From NCBI RefSeq assembly GCF_023101665.1, contig NZ_CP082161.1, positions 744,001 through 808,000 of the forward strand: DNA of 64,000 nucleotides. The letters are read 5' to 3'. The position numbers and the translations under genes are program-made. Below, piece after piece: positions 52,042 to 59,722 of the stretch (position 1 is its first letter; each line of letters opens with the position of its first letter). The notes beneath the pieces are model-generated. The model made no database searches. It was not told the DNA's origin and saw nothing but the letters and a program-made list of their open reading frames with translations. The DNA is from Bradyrhizobium sp. 195. GTDB taxonomy: Bacteria > Pseudomonadota > Alphaproteobacteria > Rhizobiales > Xanthobacteraceae.

Positions 52042-53355
52042 TTAGCCCATCGCCGTCTGCCAGCGCCTGTCGCGCAGGGACGGCCGGCGGTGCAGGCGGG
52101 CGTCCAGCAGGTCGCGGGCACGGGGCAGCTCACCGCTGCGCATGAGCGCGACGACAAAGGTGTCCTCGATCAACTCGCGCTGGGCATGGCTGCCGCCGAT
52201 CCGCACGACCTCGCCGAGCACCGGCGCGAGCGTTCGCACGCATGACGCGTAATCCTCATCCGCAAAGGCCGCCAGTGCGCGGAAGATCGCCGGCACGACG
52301 GGGCCGGCCGGCAGCTTGCCCTCGGCGAGCCGCTGCTCGATGGTCGCAAGGCGCGTGGTGAGTGCCGCGCGGTTTTGCGTCGCGGCCGCGAACAGCGCCA
52401 TGTGGACGTCGGCGAAAGACAGGCTCGACTTCGGAAACAGTTTTTGCGCGGCGTTGTCGGCTTCCTGCCACAGCGGCCTCGGCACGGTGTGGCCGTAAGC
52501 CGACAGGCGCCAGAGCAGCGAGGCGGCGTCGGTGATGACGTTGAGCGGCGGCGCCTGCGTGGCCAAGGGCTGGAGCACGTCGGCATAGATCGCGAGCGCG
52601 CGTGCCGCATCGCCATGCTCGAGCGCGCCGAGCGCCTGGTGCCAGCGGATATGGCCGTGCAGCAGTCCGGCGCGGTCGTAAGTGGGGATCCACTCGTCGA
52701 CGAGGCGGTCGGCCGCTTCGATCGAGCCGTCCTCGAACATCGCATGCAGCACCGCATGCGCGGCATGGGCGTTCGCCCGGCGCAAATTGAAGCCGCGCTC
52801 GGTCACGCCGCGGCCGCGCGCGACGTCGCCATTCTCGGTCATCGCCCAGCCATACATGGTGAGGAACCACCAATCCTCGCCGTAATGCTGCTTGACGCGC
52901 TCGCATAGCTCATGCCGCGCGCGGTCGTGATCGGCCATGCCGGAGAAGGCGAACAGGCCAAACGCGCCGAGCGGCAGCGACAGCACCAATGCATCGCGCG
53001 GCCATTCGTCGATGTGCTTCAGCGTCGATGCGATCGCCTCAGGCAAGCGGCCCTCGATAGCGAGCGCCAGCGTCTCGACATGCGCGCGCTCGCGCTCGGT
53101 GCCGCGCTTGGCCACCAGCTCGCGCGCGAGCGCCGCCTTGCCTCGGGCGAGATCGCCTTGCTGGTAGAAAGCGTGCACGCGGGCGCGGGCGATATGGGGA
53201 AGCGCGAAATCCGGGTCAGCCGCAATCGCGCGCTCCAGAGTCTCCGCCGTGCCGGTCCACCCCGCAAGCATGAGGTCGACGCCTTCGCGATAGGCGCTTG
53301 CTGCCGCATCGGATTCGGTGGAGAGCGGCAGGCCGTAGCGGTCTTGATGCGCCAT
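52042..53355 (-). CDS. TPR-repeat protein (437 aa)
   Basis: This soluble, helical protein contains multiple tetratricopeptide-like units. An example is LERAIAADPDFALPHIARAR at about residues 40-60; later ones are IRWHQALGALEHGDAARALA and LMRSGELPRARDLLDARLHR. It has no signal peptide. Such proteins scaffold protein complexes; no partner can be inferred. The start at ATG 53355 has GGAGACGACG before it, whereas the frame begins with a TTG at 53367. It is 17 bases downstream of the aldo/keto reductase gene on the same strand and probably in one operon. Confidence 0.8.
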   Translation of the reverse strand: MAHQDRYGLPLSTESDAAASAYREGVDLMLAGWTGTAETLERAIAADPDFALPHIARARVHAFYQQGDLARGKAALARELVAKRGTERERAHVETLALAIEGRLPEAIASTLKHIDEWPRDALVLSLPLGAFGLFAFSGMADHDRARHELCERVKQHYGEDWWFLTMYGWAMTENGDVARGRGVTERGFNLRRANAHAAHAVLHAMFEDGSIEAADRLVDEWIPTYDRAGLLHGHIRWHQALGALEHGDAARALAIYADVLQPLATQAPPLNVITDAASLLWRLSAYGHTVPRPLWQEADNAAQKLFPKSSLSFADVHMALFAAATQNRAALTTRLATIEQRLAEGKLPAGPVVPAIFRALAAFADEDYASCVRTLAPVLGEVVRIGGSHAQRELIEDTFVVALMRSGELPRARDLLDARLHRRPSLRDRRWQTAMG

Positions 53356-53371
53356 CGTCGTCTCCAAGAGT

Positions 53372-54382
53372 TCACGCCGTCCGGGCGCGGCGACCTTCGA
53401 TCGGGTATGCGGGATCGTTGTAGCCCGGCGTCGAGGGATGGCCCGGAACGACCAACCGGTCGATCAGTGCCTCGTCATCAGCGGTGAAGCGATAGTCGAG
53501 CGCGCCGATGTAGCCGTCCCCCTGCTCCTCGGTGCGTGGGCCGGCGACGATCGAGGAGACGAAGGCGGAGTTGAGCACCCAGGCGACCGCGAACTGGCCG
53601 GCGGTGATGCCTTTCTTCTCGGCGTGAGTCTTGATCTCCTGCGCGAGCTGGAGCGATTCCGGCCGCCATTCGGTCTGCATCATGCGGGTGTCGTTGCGGC
53701 CCGCGCGTGTTTCCTTGTCCGGGATGGCATCCGGCTTGTATTTGCCGGTCAGCACCCCGCGCGCCAGCGGGCTGTAGGGCACGATGCCGAGGCCGTAATA
53801 CGAACAGGCCGGAAAATGCTCGACCTCGGGCATGCGGTTCATGGCGTTGTAATAGGGCTGGCTCACCGCGGGACGGTCGATCCCGAGGCGGTCGCAGATG
53901 TTGCAGATCTCTGCAACGCGCCAGGCGCGGTAGTTCGAGACGCCGAAATAGCGCACCTTGCCCGCGCGGATCAAATCGCCCATCGCGCGCACCGTCTCCT
54001 CCAGCGGCGTCGCATGGTCTTCCTTGTGCAGATAGTAGATGTCGATGTGGTCGGTGCCGAGCCGCTTCAGGCTCTCGTCGGCGGCCTGCAACATCCAGCG
54101 CCGCGACAGCCCGCCGCGATTGGGATCATTGCCCATTGAGTTGGCGAGCTTCGTGGCGAGCACCCAGGCGTGGCGATCACCGGCAATGGCACGGCCCACG
54201 ACCTCCTCGGAGCCGCCCTTCGAATAGGCATCCGCCGTGTCGATGAAGTTGACGCCGGCATCATGCGCCTTCGCGATGATCCGCTTGGACGCGGCTTCAT
54301 CGGTCGGCCCGCCGAACATCATGGTGCCCAGACAAATCGGCGAAACCTTCAGGCCAGAGCGGCCGAGCTGGCGGTATTGCAT
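53372..54382 (-). CDS. Aldo/keto reductase
   Basis: The 336-residue NADPH-dependent reductase begins MQYRQLGRSGLKVSPICLGT. It has the catalytic set: Asp and Tyr in FIDTADAYSKGGSEEVVGRA, Lys in HAWVLATKLANSMG and His in HIDIYYLHKEDHATPLE. The C-terminal phosphate-binding segment is FVSSIVAGPRTEEQ. It reduces carbonyls or acts on sugars and aromatic aldehydes; the substrate is not determined. CGAGGAAACAG before ATG 54382 marks the start; the longer open frame is not needed. It is followed by the TPR gene. Confidence 0.9.
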   Translation of the reverse strand: MQYRQLGRSGLKVSPICLGTMMFGGPTDEAASKRIIAKAHDAGVNFIDTADAYSKGGSEEVVGRAIAGDRHAWVLATKLANSMGNDPNRGGLSRRWMLQAADESLKRLGTDHIDIYYLHKEDHATPLEETVRAMGDLIRAGKVRYFGVSNYRAWRVAEICNICDRLGIDRPAVSQPYYNAMNRMPEVEHFPACSYYGLGIVPYSPLARGVLTGKYKPDAIPDKETRAGRNDTRMMQTEWRPESLQLAQEIKTHAEKKGITAGQFAVAWVLNSAFVSSIVAGPRTEEQGDGYIGALDYRFTADDEALIDRLVVPGHPSTPGYNDPAYPIEGRRARTA

Positions 54383-54431
54383 GGGCTGTTTCCTCGATAT
54401 TTGAATGGAAGGCAGCATAGCCAGCAACGCC

Positions 54432-54512
54432 CGTCATTGCGAGCGCAGCGAAGCAATCCAGAGCTGCGTCCGCGGAACGATCCTGGATTGCTTCGCTGCG
54501 CTCGCAATGACG
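54432..54512. repeat. Palindromic intergenic repeat, type 1
   Basis: Two 30-base arms (54432-54461 and 54483-54512) are perfect reverse complements around a 21-base loop. Each starts with CGTCATTGCGAGCGCAGCGA or its complement. This is a REP/BIME-like element of the type scattered in Bradyrhizobium and Rhodopseudomonas genomes. Confidence 0.85.
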
Positions 54513-54544
54513 AGGTTGAAGGACGATCGTGCCCCACACCCGGT

Positions 54545-54645
54545 GTCATCGCCCGACTTAATCGGGCGATCCAGTATTCCGAGGCGGATGCGATTGAGCG
54601 GAGAAGCCGCGGCGTACTGGATTCCCCGCTTTCGCGGGGAATGAC
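54545..54645. repeat. Palindromic intergenic repeat, type 2 copy a
   Basis: Two hairpins (CGCCCGA/TCGGGCG and TTCCCCGC/GCGGGGAA) lie inside a longer inverted pair GTCAT...ATCCAGTA / TACTGGAT...ATGAC. The same arrangement occurs at 57135-57236, and a related form at 59580-59666. Confidence 0.75.
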
Positions 54646-54684
54646 GGCGGTGGGTGTGGTTGGAGCGGTGGTCTGACTGCGCGC

Positions 54685-55110
54685 CTACCCCGGCCCCTTC
54701 AAGATCTTGAACACACCATTCGCCATCACGATGCAGCGACCATCCACCGTCACCTCCGTGCTCATGAAGATCAGGCTGCGCGTCGAACGCACCACGCGCG
54801 GGCGGGAGATCAGGATGTCGCCGATCTGGCCGGCCTCGACGAAATGGGTGTCGAGCTGCACCGTCGCCATGAACTCCTTGCCGGAGACATAGCGGGCGGT
54901 CATGCCGCAGGTGCGGTCGGCGAAGGTCATCATCACGCCGCCCTGGACCATGCCGCGGCGGTTGTGGTGCTTGTCCTCGGTCGCGAGCGCGAATTCGTAA
55001 TGGCCGTCGACCTTGCGCTCCCACAGGGGCCCGATCAGGTGCATGAAGCCCGTGGTCTCCAGGATGCTCCAGCCGTCCGATTTCAGCCTTGCGGCGGCCT
55101 TGTTGATCAT
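54685..55110 (-). CDS. PaaI-like hotdog thioesterase
   Basis: The 141-residue protein has the hotdog-fold pattern of PaaI/YbgC-like acyl-CoA thioesterases: HHNRRGMVQGGVMMTFADRT, where the HGG-like helix and the Asp lie, and VQLDTHFVEAGQIGDILISR. It hydrolyses CoA thioesters; the chain is unknown. The start at ATG 55110 has AGGAACGG; an ATG at 55152 gives a short basic extension. It is divergent from the Nudix gene with about 70 bases between the starts, so the two may share a promoter region. Confidence 0.85.
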   Translation of the reverse strand: MINKAAARLKSDGWSILETTGFMHLIGPLWERKVDGHYEFALATEDKHHNRRGMVQGGVMMTFADRTCGMTARYVSGKEFMATVQLDTHFVEAGQIGDILISRPRVVRSTRSLIFMSTEVTVDGRCIVMANGVFKILKGPG

Positions 55111-55181
55111 GTCGTCGTCCGTTCCTGTGCGGGCCTTGCGATCTCGTTTCATCGGGGCCGCACGTGGTGTAGTCAAGCATC

Positions 55182-55805
55182 ATGAGACAATTCGACGATG
55201 CCACACGGCGGAATATCGCGGCAGCCTGCGCCGCCTTCACGCGTCTGCCGGAAGGGGAAGCGCCGGCGACGTTGAAGCGTGCGGCGGTGGCGGTTGCGCT
55301 GACCGCGAGCGAGGGCGACGACACCGCATTCCTGCTCACGCTACGCGCATCGCACTTACGTGCCCATCGCGGCCAATGGGCCTTGCCGGGCGGACGCTGC
55401 GACGCCGGCGAGACGCCGGTCGAGGCGGCCCTGCGCGAGCTCGACGAGGAGCTTGGCCTCCGCCTCGCCAGTGCGGAGGTGCTCGGCACGCTCGATGACT
55501 ATCCGACCCGCTCGGGCTATCTGATCACGCCGGTGGTGGTGTGGGCTGCCGACAGTGCCGCGATCAAACCAAACCCGGACGAGGTCGCTTCCGTCCATCG
55601 CATCGCGCTCGACACCATCGAGCGCGATGACGCCTTCGATTTCGTCGCGATCCCCGAGAGCGCGCGCCGCGTGATCCGCTTCCATCACCAGAAAAGCCTG
55701 ATCCACGCGCCGACCGCGGCGCTGATCTACCAGTTCCGTGAGGTGCTTGCGGGCCGGCACACCCGCGTGGCCGAGCTGGAACAGCCGGTGTTCGCCTGGA
55801 GGTGA
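55182..55805 (+). CDS. Nudix hydrolase (CoA pyrophosphatase type)
   Basis: The 207-residue enzyme carries the Nudix box GGRCDAGETPVEAALRELDE-EL-G (about residues 70-92) and the upstream LRAHRGQWALPGGRCDAGE. This matches the NUDT7/8-like NuCoA branch that cleaves CoA or ADP-ribose-like pyrophosphates. The CoA signature LLTxRxxxLRxHxGQ is recognisable as LLTLRASHLRAHRGQ. Together with the divergent thioesterase this suggests CoA or acyl-CoA turnover (inference). Confidence 0.88.
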   Translation: MRQFDDATRRNIAAACAAFTRLPEGEAPATLKRAAVAVALTASEGDDTAFLLTLRASHLRAHRGQWALPGGRCDAGETPVEAALRELDEELGLRLASAEVLGTLDDYPTRSGYLITPVVVWAADSAAIKPNPDEVASVHRIALDTIERDDAFDFVAIPESARRVIRFHHQKSLIHAPTAALIYQFREVLAGRHTRVAELEQPVFAWR

Positions 55806-55877
55806 CGCAAGGGACGAAAAAAATAGGTAAACGGCGCGTTAACGTGACGGTTACCGGATGCCTGCTAAGAGGGCAGC

Positions 55878-57107
55878 ATGCATCATTCGATTCGAAATAG
55901 CCTCTCTCGACATAGCCTTGCGCTGGTTCCACTCGCGCTCGCCTTGCTCGCGCCCGCCGCGCGTGGCGGCGAGGCCGACGCGCTGCCGCCCGCAGTCCGC
56001 GATGCCAAAGCTCAGATGCTGTCGCAGTTTTTTGCCCAAGGCGGCGCCTCGCCGGCCGTGCTCGAATATCGCCGCAAGCTCGCGGAATATCAGGCGGCGC
56101 GTGCCGCTTTCGACGCCGAGGCCGGGGCCTATTGGAGCCAGATCTCCGAGAAGCGGAAAGGCCGCAACGCCAAGCGGCGCAGCGGGCAGCAGGCGACGCT
56201 CGATGATTACGTGCTGGAGCATCCGCCGCTCTATGACGGGCCGAAGAAGCCGGTGAATCCGGAGCCTGAGGAAACGCCGGATCGGCCCGTCAAAAGGCCG
56301 ATCCCAGTTGTCGCTGATTTCCTGCGCGCGGCGCAGGAGCTCTACCAGTTCACGCCGCAGCGCCCGTCGAGCGAGGTCGAGTTCAAGCGCGCCTATGCGC
56401 GCTACGCGCTCGCTTCCGGGCTGACGCGCGAGCAGGCGGTGCGGGTCTATGCGTTCGAGACCGGCGGCACCGGCAGCCACGACGTGCAGGCGGGAATCGA
56501 GCATGGCGGCAAGCGCGCGATCTCGACCGCGATGGGCTACAACCAGCTCCTGACCACCAACAGCGTCGAGCTGCTGGCCGAGCAGGGCCACGAACTCATT
56601 CGTGCGCTCTCCGAGAAGGTATCGCGCACGTCCGGGCCGGCGCGGCAGGCGCTCGAGCACAAGCTCGTCGTGCTGAAGAAAATGGTGGCGCATGCGAAGT
56701 CGGTGCCCGACACCTGGTCGGAGCATGAGAAGATCGGCAACACCGCGCAGGGCTGGGCCATGCATGCGATGGTGATCGACATCGATGTCGGGCCGATGTT
56801 GCAGACGCACAAGCTGCTGACCTCGGTGCTGTTCGCCCGCGCCAAGGGCTACAGCCGCCCGCTCACCGCGGCCGAGCTCGAGATGATGAACCTCACCGGC
56901 GACGGCACCGGCCTCGACATGGTGACGATGCCGCAGGCGATGCGCGAACAGGTGCCGACCTCGAACTTCTTCCAGCGCGGCGGCTACGAGCGCAACCCGG
57001 TCGCGATCCGCCACAACACGGTGGCCAAGCTGCTCGCCGTGACGGATGAGCGGATGGACTCGAACAGCGGCAAGGCCGGCGCCAGGGAGCTGGAAGGGGC
57101 GTTTTAG
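55878..57107 (+). CDS. Exported hypothetical protein (409 aa), possibly lysozyme-like
   Basis: A signal peptide (RHSLALVPLALALLAPAARG) is followed by a Lys/Arg-rich coiled-coil-like region (residues 40-110) and a conserved domain. That domain reads LTREQAVRVYAFETGGTGSH, then GKRAISTAMGYNQLLTTNS and GWAMHAMVIDIDVGPMLQTH. The ETGG...S-A-x-GYNQL layout resembles the lysozyme/SLT fold (Glu, then G-Y-x-Q-L), suggesting a peptidoglycan-acting enzyme, but this is inference. GAGGGC precedes ATG 55878. The gene is flanked by Nudix and a repeat. Confidence 0.7.
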   Translation: MHHSIRNSLSRHSLALVPLALALLAPAARGGEADALPPAVRDAKAQMLSQFFAQGGASPAVLEYRRKLAEYQAARAAFDAEAGAYWSQISEKRKGRNAKRRSGQQATLDDYVLEHPPLYDGPKKPVNPEPEETPDRPVKRPIPVVADFLRAAQELYQFTPQRPSSEVEFKRAYARYALASGLTREQAVRVYAFETGGTGSHDVQAGIEHGGKRAISTAMGYNQLLTTNSVELLAEQGHELIRALSEKVSRTSGPARQALEHKLVVLKKMVAHAKSVPDTWSEHEKIGNTAQGWAMHAMVIDIDVGPMLQTHKLLTSVLFARAKGYSRPLTAAELEMMNLTGDGTGLDMVTMPQAMREQVPTSNFFQRGGYERNPVAIRHNTVAKLLAVTDERMDSNSGKAGARELEGAF

Positions 57108-57134
57108 CCCTTCGCCCTGCCGCATCCTCCGCCG

Positions 57135-57236
57135 TCATGCCCCGGCTCGACCGGGGCATCCAGTACGCCGCGGCCTCTCGATTCAATCACGACGGCCTCT
57201 GGAATACTGGATCACCCGCTTTCGCGGGTGATGACA
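57135..57236. repeat. Palindromic intergenic repeat, type 2 copy b
   Basis: GTCATGCCCCGGCTCGACCG-type left half and TACTGGAT...GATGAC right half repeat the layout of 54545-54645. The hairpins CCCCGG/CCGGGG and CACCCGC/GCGGGTG differ in sequence but are kept as pairs, which shows compensatory change. Confidence 0.75.
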
Positions 57237-57275
57237 CCGAGTGTGTGGCGATGCAATCGCCCGCCAGCTTTGTCC

Positions 57276-57581
57276 TTACTGATCCGGCCCGAACTTGAAC
57301 TTGCCGTCGCCTTCCAGATATGGGCCGCTGCGCATGTAGAGCTGGCCGTTGTGGCCGATGAAGAACAGCGTGCCCTTCGGCACTTTCTTGGCGCCCTTCA
57401 GCAGTTCGCCGGCGTTGCTGGTGCCCATCTTGTAGGAAAAGGTCTTGCCTTCCTTGTCATAGGCGTAGCCCGTATCGGGCTTGAGGTCCCACGGCGTTGC
57501 CGGGACTTGCGCCAATGCGGGCGCGGCAAAGGCGCCGAGCGCGACTGCGATTGCAAATGGCTTGATTGAAAATGCCGTCAT
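57276..57581 (-). CDS. Small exported hypothetical protein (101 aa)
   Basis: A signal peptide (MTAFSIKPFAIAVALGAFAA, cleavage at ALAQ) is followed by TPWDLKPDTGYAYDKEGKTF and KVPKGTLFFIGHNGQLYMRS. The mature part is polar and Gly/Lys-rich, with alternating strands that suggest a small beta-barrel. No family is known to me. GGGAGGATGGG before ATG 57581 is strong. It is divergent from the exported protein gene at 57776. Confidence 0.7.
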   Translation of the reverse strand: MTAFSIKPFAIAVALGAFAAPALAQVPATPWDLKPDTGYAYDKEGKTFSYKMGTSNAGELLKGAKKVPKGTLFFIGHNGQLYMRSGPYLEGDGKFKFGPDQ

Positions 57582-57775
57582 TCCCATCCTCCCACGGTCG
57601 GGACATTCCGGGTTTGAACAAATCACGAACGGCATGTCCGGGTCAATTTGCGAAAGCGCCGCAGCGCATCACGTCTTGCCCAGTAGTTTGTGATTTTCCC
57701 TTCGTCCCCTCGCGACTATGTTCCGCTTTCCGTCTAGAACGCAACTCGACAAAATTATTGGCAGGGATGATTCGG

Positions 57776-58255
57776 ATGCGCCATGTGATAAAACTTTGCT
57801 GGGCTGCTGCAGTGTCGCTGACTGCGCTGGCGCCGGCCGCCCAGGCCGATGATTACCAGCTCAGCCACAACCAGCGCATCTCATGCAGCCGCGGCCTTGC
57901 CCCTGGCAAGCTGAACACGGCGACCTGCAAGTCCTACACTTATCTCTTCAACACCAAGACCTCGGAATATTTCCGCTGCCAGGTCTCCCTGGCGCTGACC
58001 CGCGACAACAAGGAAGTCATCAACGTCCAGACCGACGGCGGCTGCATCAAGAAGCCGCGCATCTTCGAGACCGACGGCCATTTTGATTTCGACGCGACCG
58101 AGACCGAGCCGCCGAACACCAATTCGTTCTTCGGCCCCGGCGGCTATTCGATCTGGGCCGCCGACGTCAGCGCGCAGAAGATCCGCGGCTGCATCACCAT
58201 CTCCTCCGGCCTCGGCTCCGACATCTCCAAGTGCCTGGACATGACGTTCCAGTGA
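57776..58255 (+). CDS. Exported hypothetical protein (159 aa)
   Basis: A signal peptide (MRHVIKLCWAAAVSLTALAP, cleavage near QADDY) precedes a mature part with Cys in ISCSRGLAP, ATCKSYTYLF, FRCQVSLALT, GGCIKKPRIF, GCITISSGLG and SKCLDMTF, at least six cysteines. This suggests a disulfide-rich periplasmic protein. ATG 57776 is nine bases after AGGGA; an ATG at 57767 is an alternative. No function is known. Confidence 0.65.
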   Translation: MRHVIKLCWAAAVSLTALAPAAQADDYQLSHNQRISCSRGLAPGKLNTATCKSYTYLFNTKTSEYFRCQVSLALTRDNKEVINVQTDGGCIKKPRIFETDGHFDFDATETEPPNTNSFFGPGGYSIWAADVSAQKIRGCITISSGLGSDISKCLDMTFQ

Positions 58256-58305
58256 GTCGTGCAGTTGACTGTGGGCGCGATCGTCACCTCGTAGGAGGTG
58301 TGCGC

Positions 58306-58417
58306 CCTCCCCGCTTGCGGGGGAGGGCCGTGGTGTCACCACGACGGGACAATCCCCCAGAGGAAAAAACCCTCACCCGCGCCTTCGGCGCGACCTCTCC
58401 CGCAAGCGGGAGAGGTG
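58306..58417. repeat. GC-rich palindromic intergenic repeat, type 3
   Basis: CCTCCCCGC-TTGC-GGGGGAGG (58306-58327) and CCTCTCCCGC-AAGC-GGGAGAGG (58395-58416) form two hairpins bracketing about 70 bases. This layout is typical of long bacterial intergenic repeats in this genus. Confidence 0.7.
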
Positions 58418-58610
58418 AGCGAGCCCGCGGCACGCTTGAGAGTGAACCTCACGCTAGTCTCCTGCTGCGCCACCTCGCTGCACCGACCCGGGTTCCGCAA
58501 AAATCGAGCCGGAACGGCCATTTACCGCAGTCCTGTTTTGCCTTTTGGATGGGTTGACCCGCCCCTCTCATCCGGCCAATTTCCCCGCCGGTTTGGGGAG
58601 TACAACAACC

Positions 58611-59558
58611 ATGAAACGGACGATTTTCGGCGCGGCCGCGGCACTTGTTCTGGCGGCGTCGGCACCTTGCGCGCAGGCGCAATCCTTCATCAACGTGCTG
58701 ACCGGCGGCACCTCCGGCGTCTATTATCCGCTGGGGGTCGCGATCGGGAAGATCTACGGCGACAAGATTCCGAACGTGAAGACGCAGGTGCAGGCCACCA
58801 AGGCGTCGGTCGAGAATTTGATCCTGCTGCAGCAGGGCCGCGGCGAGCTGGCATTCACGCTGGGCGACTCGCTCAAGGCCGCCTGGGACGGCGAGGAGGA
58901 GGCGGGCTTCAAGACCAAGCTCGACAAGCTCAGGACCATCGGCGCGATCTATCCGAACTACATCCAGATCGTCGCCACCACTGAATCCGGCATCAAGACG
59001 CTGGCCGACCTCAAGGGCAAGAGCCTCTCTGTCGGTGCGCCGAAGTCGGGCACGGAGCTAAATTCGCGCGCGATTCTCAGCGCCGCCGGCATGAGCTACA
59101 AGGATCTCGGCAAGGTCGAGTATCTGCCGTTCGCCGAATCCGTCGATCTCATGAAGAACCGCCAGCTCGCAGCAACGCTGCAATCGGCCGGCCTTGGCGT
59201 CGCCTCGCTGAAGGACCTGTCGACCTCGAGCCCGATCACGGTTGTGTCGGTGCCGAAGGAAACCGTGGACAAGATCGGCCCGCCCTTCATCTCCGCGATC
59301 ATTCCCGCCAACACCTATACGGGCCAGGACAAGGACGTGCCGACGGCTGCCGTCGTGAACTACCTCGTGACAAGCTCGGCCGTGTCGGACGATCTCGCCT
59401 ACCAGATGACGAAGCTGGTCTACGAGTCGCTGCCGGAACTCGCCAACGCGCATGCGGCCGGCAAGGAGATCAAGCTCGAGGCGGCGGCCAATGGCAGCCC
59501 GGTTCCGCTGCACCCCGGCGCGATCCGCTATTACAAGGAAAAAGGGCTGATCAAGTAA
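58611..59558 (+). CDS. TAXI-family TRAP transporter substrate-binding protein
   Basis: The 315-residue periplasmic protein has a signal peptide (MKRTIFGAAAALVLAASAPC). The TAXI signature is INVLTGGTSGVYYPLGVAIG and LAFTLGDSLKAAWDG, followed by LKGKSLSVGAPKSGTELNSR. These proteins bind small carboxylates such as glutamate or alpha-keto acids in other bacteria. It leads a cluster with the fused 4TM/12TM permease and DUF1850. ATG 58611 is set by the signal sequence. A repeat separates it from the next gene, so transcription may continue through it. Confidence 0.92.
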   Translation: MKRTIFGAAAALVLAASAPCAQAQSFINVLTGGTSGVYYPLGVAIGKIYGDKIPNVKTQVQATKASVENLILLQQGRGELAFTLGDSLKAAWDGEEEAGFKTKLDKLRTIGAIYPNYIQIVATTESGIKTLADLKGKSLSVGAPKSGTELNSRAILSAAGMSYKDLGKVEYLPFAESVDLMKNRQLAATLQSAGLGVASLKDLSTSSPITVVSVPKETVDKIGPPFISAIIPANTYTGQDKDVPTAAVVNYLVTSSAVSDDLAYQMTKLVYESLPELANAHAAGKEIKLEAAANGSPVPLHPGAIRYYKEKGLIK

Positions 59559-59579
59559 GGTCGGCTCTCATTGCAGGGC

Positions 59580-59666
59580 GTCATGGCCGGGCTTGTCCCG
59601 GCCATCCACGTTCTATGGGCAGGCGAGAAAGATCGTGGATGCCCGGGACAAGCCCGGGCATGACGG
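59580..59666. repeat. Palindromic intergenic repeat, type 2 variant
   Basis: CGTCATGGCCGGGCTTGTCC and its partner half (CGTGGATGCCCGGGACAAGC ... CATGACG) form nested hairpins. It sits between the TAXI and permease genes of one operon, like a BIME within an operon. Confidence 0.75.
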
Positions 59667-59722
59667 CGCGAGTGGCTCGTGCCAATGCTATTGCGGCACG
59701 GACAGGCTAAGGACGGATTGAG

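Noticed and set aside
55851..57125. 424-codon open frame opposite the exported protein at 55878
   Set aside because: No signal peptide or motif; the plus strand has a signal peptide and a Shine-Dalgarno.
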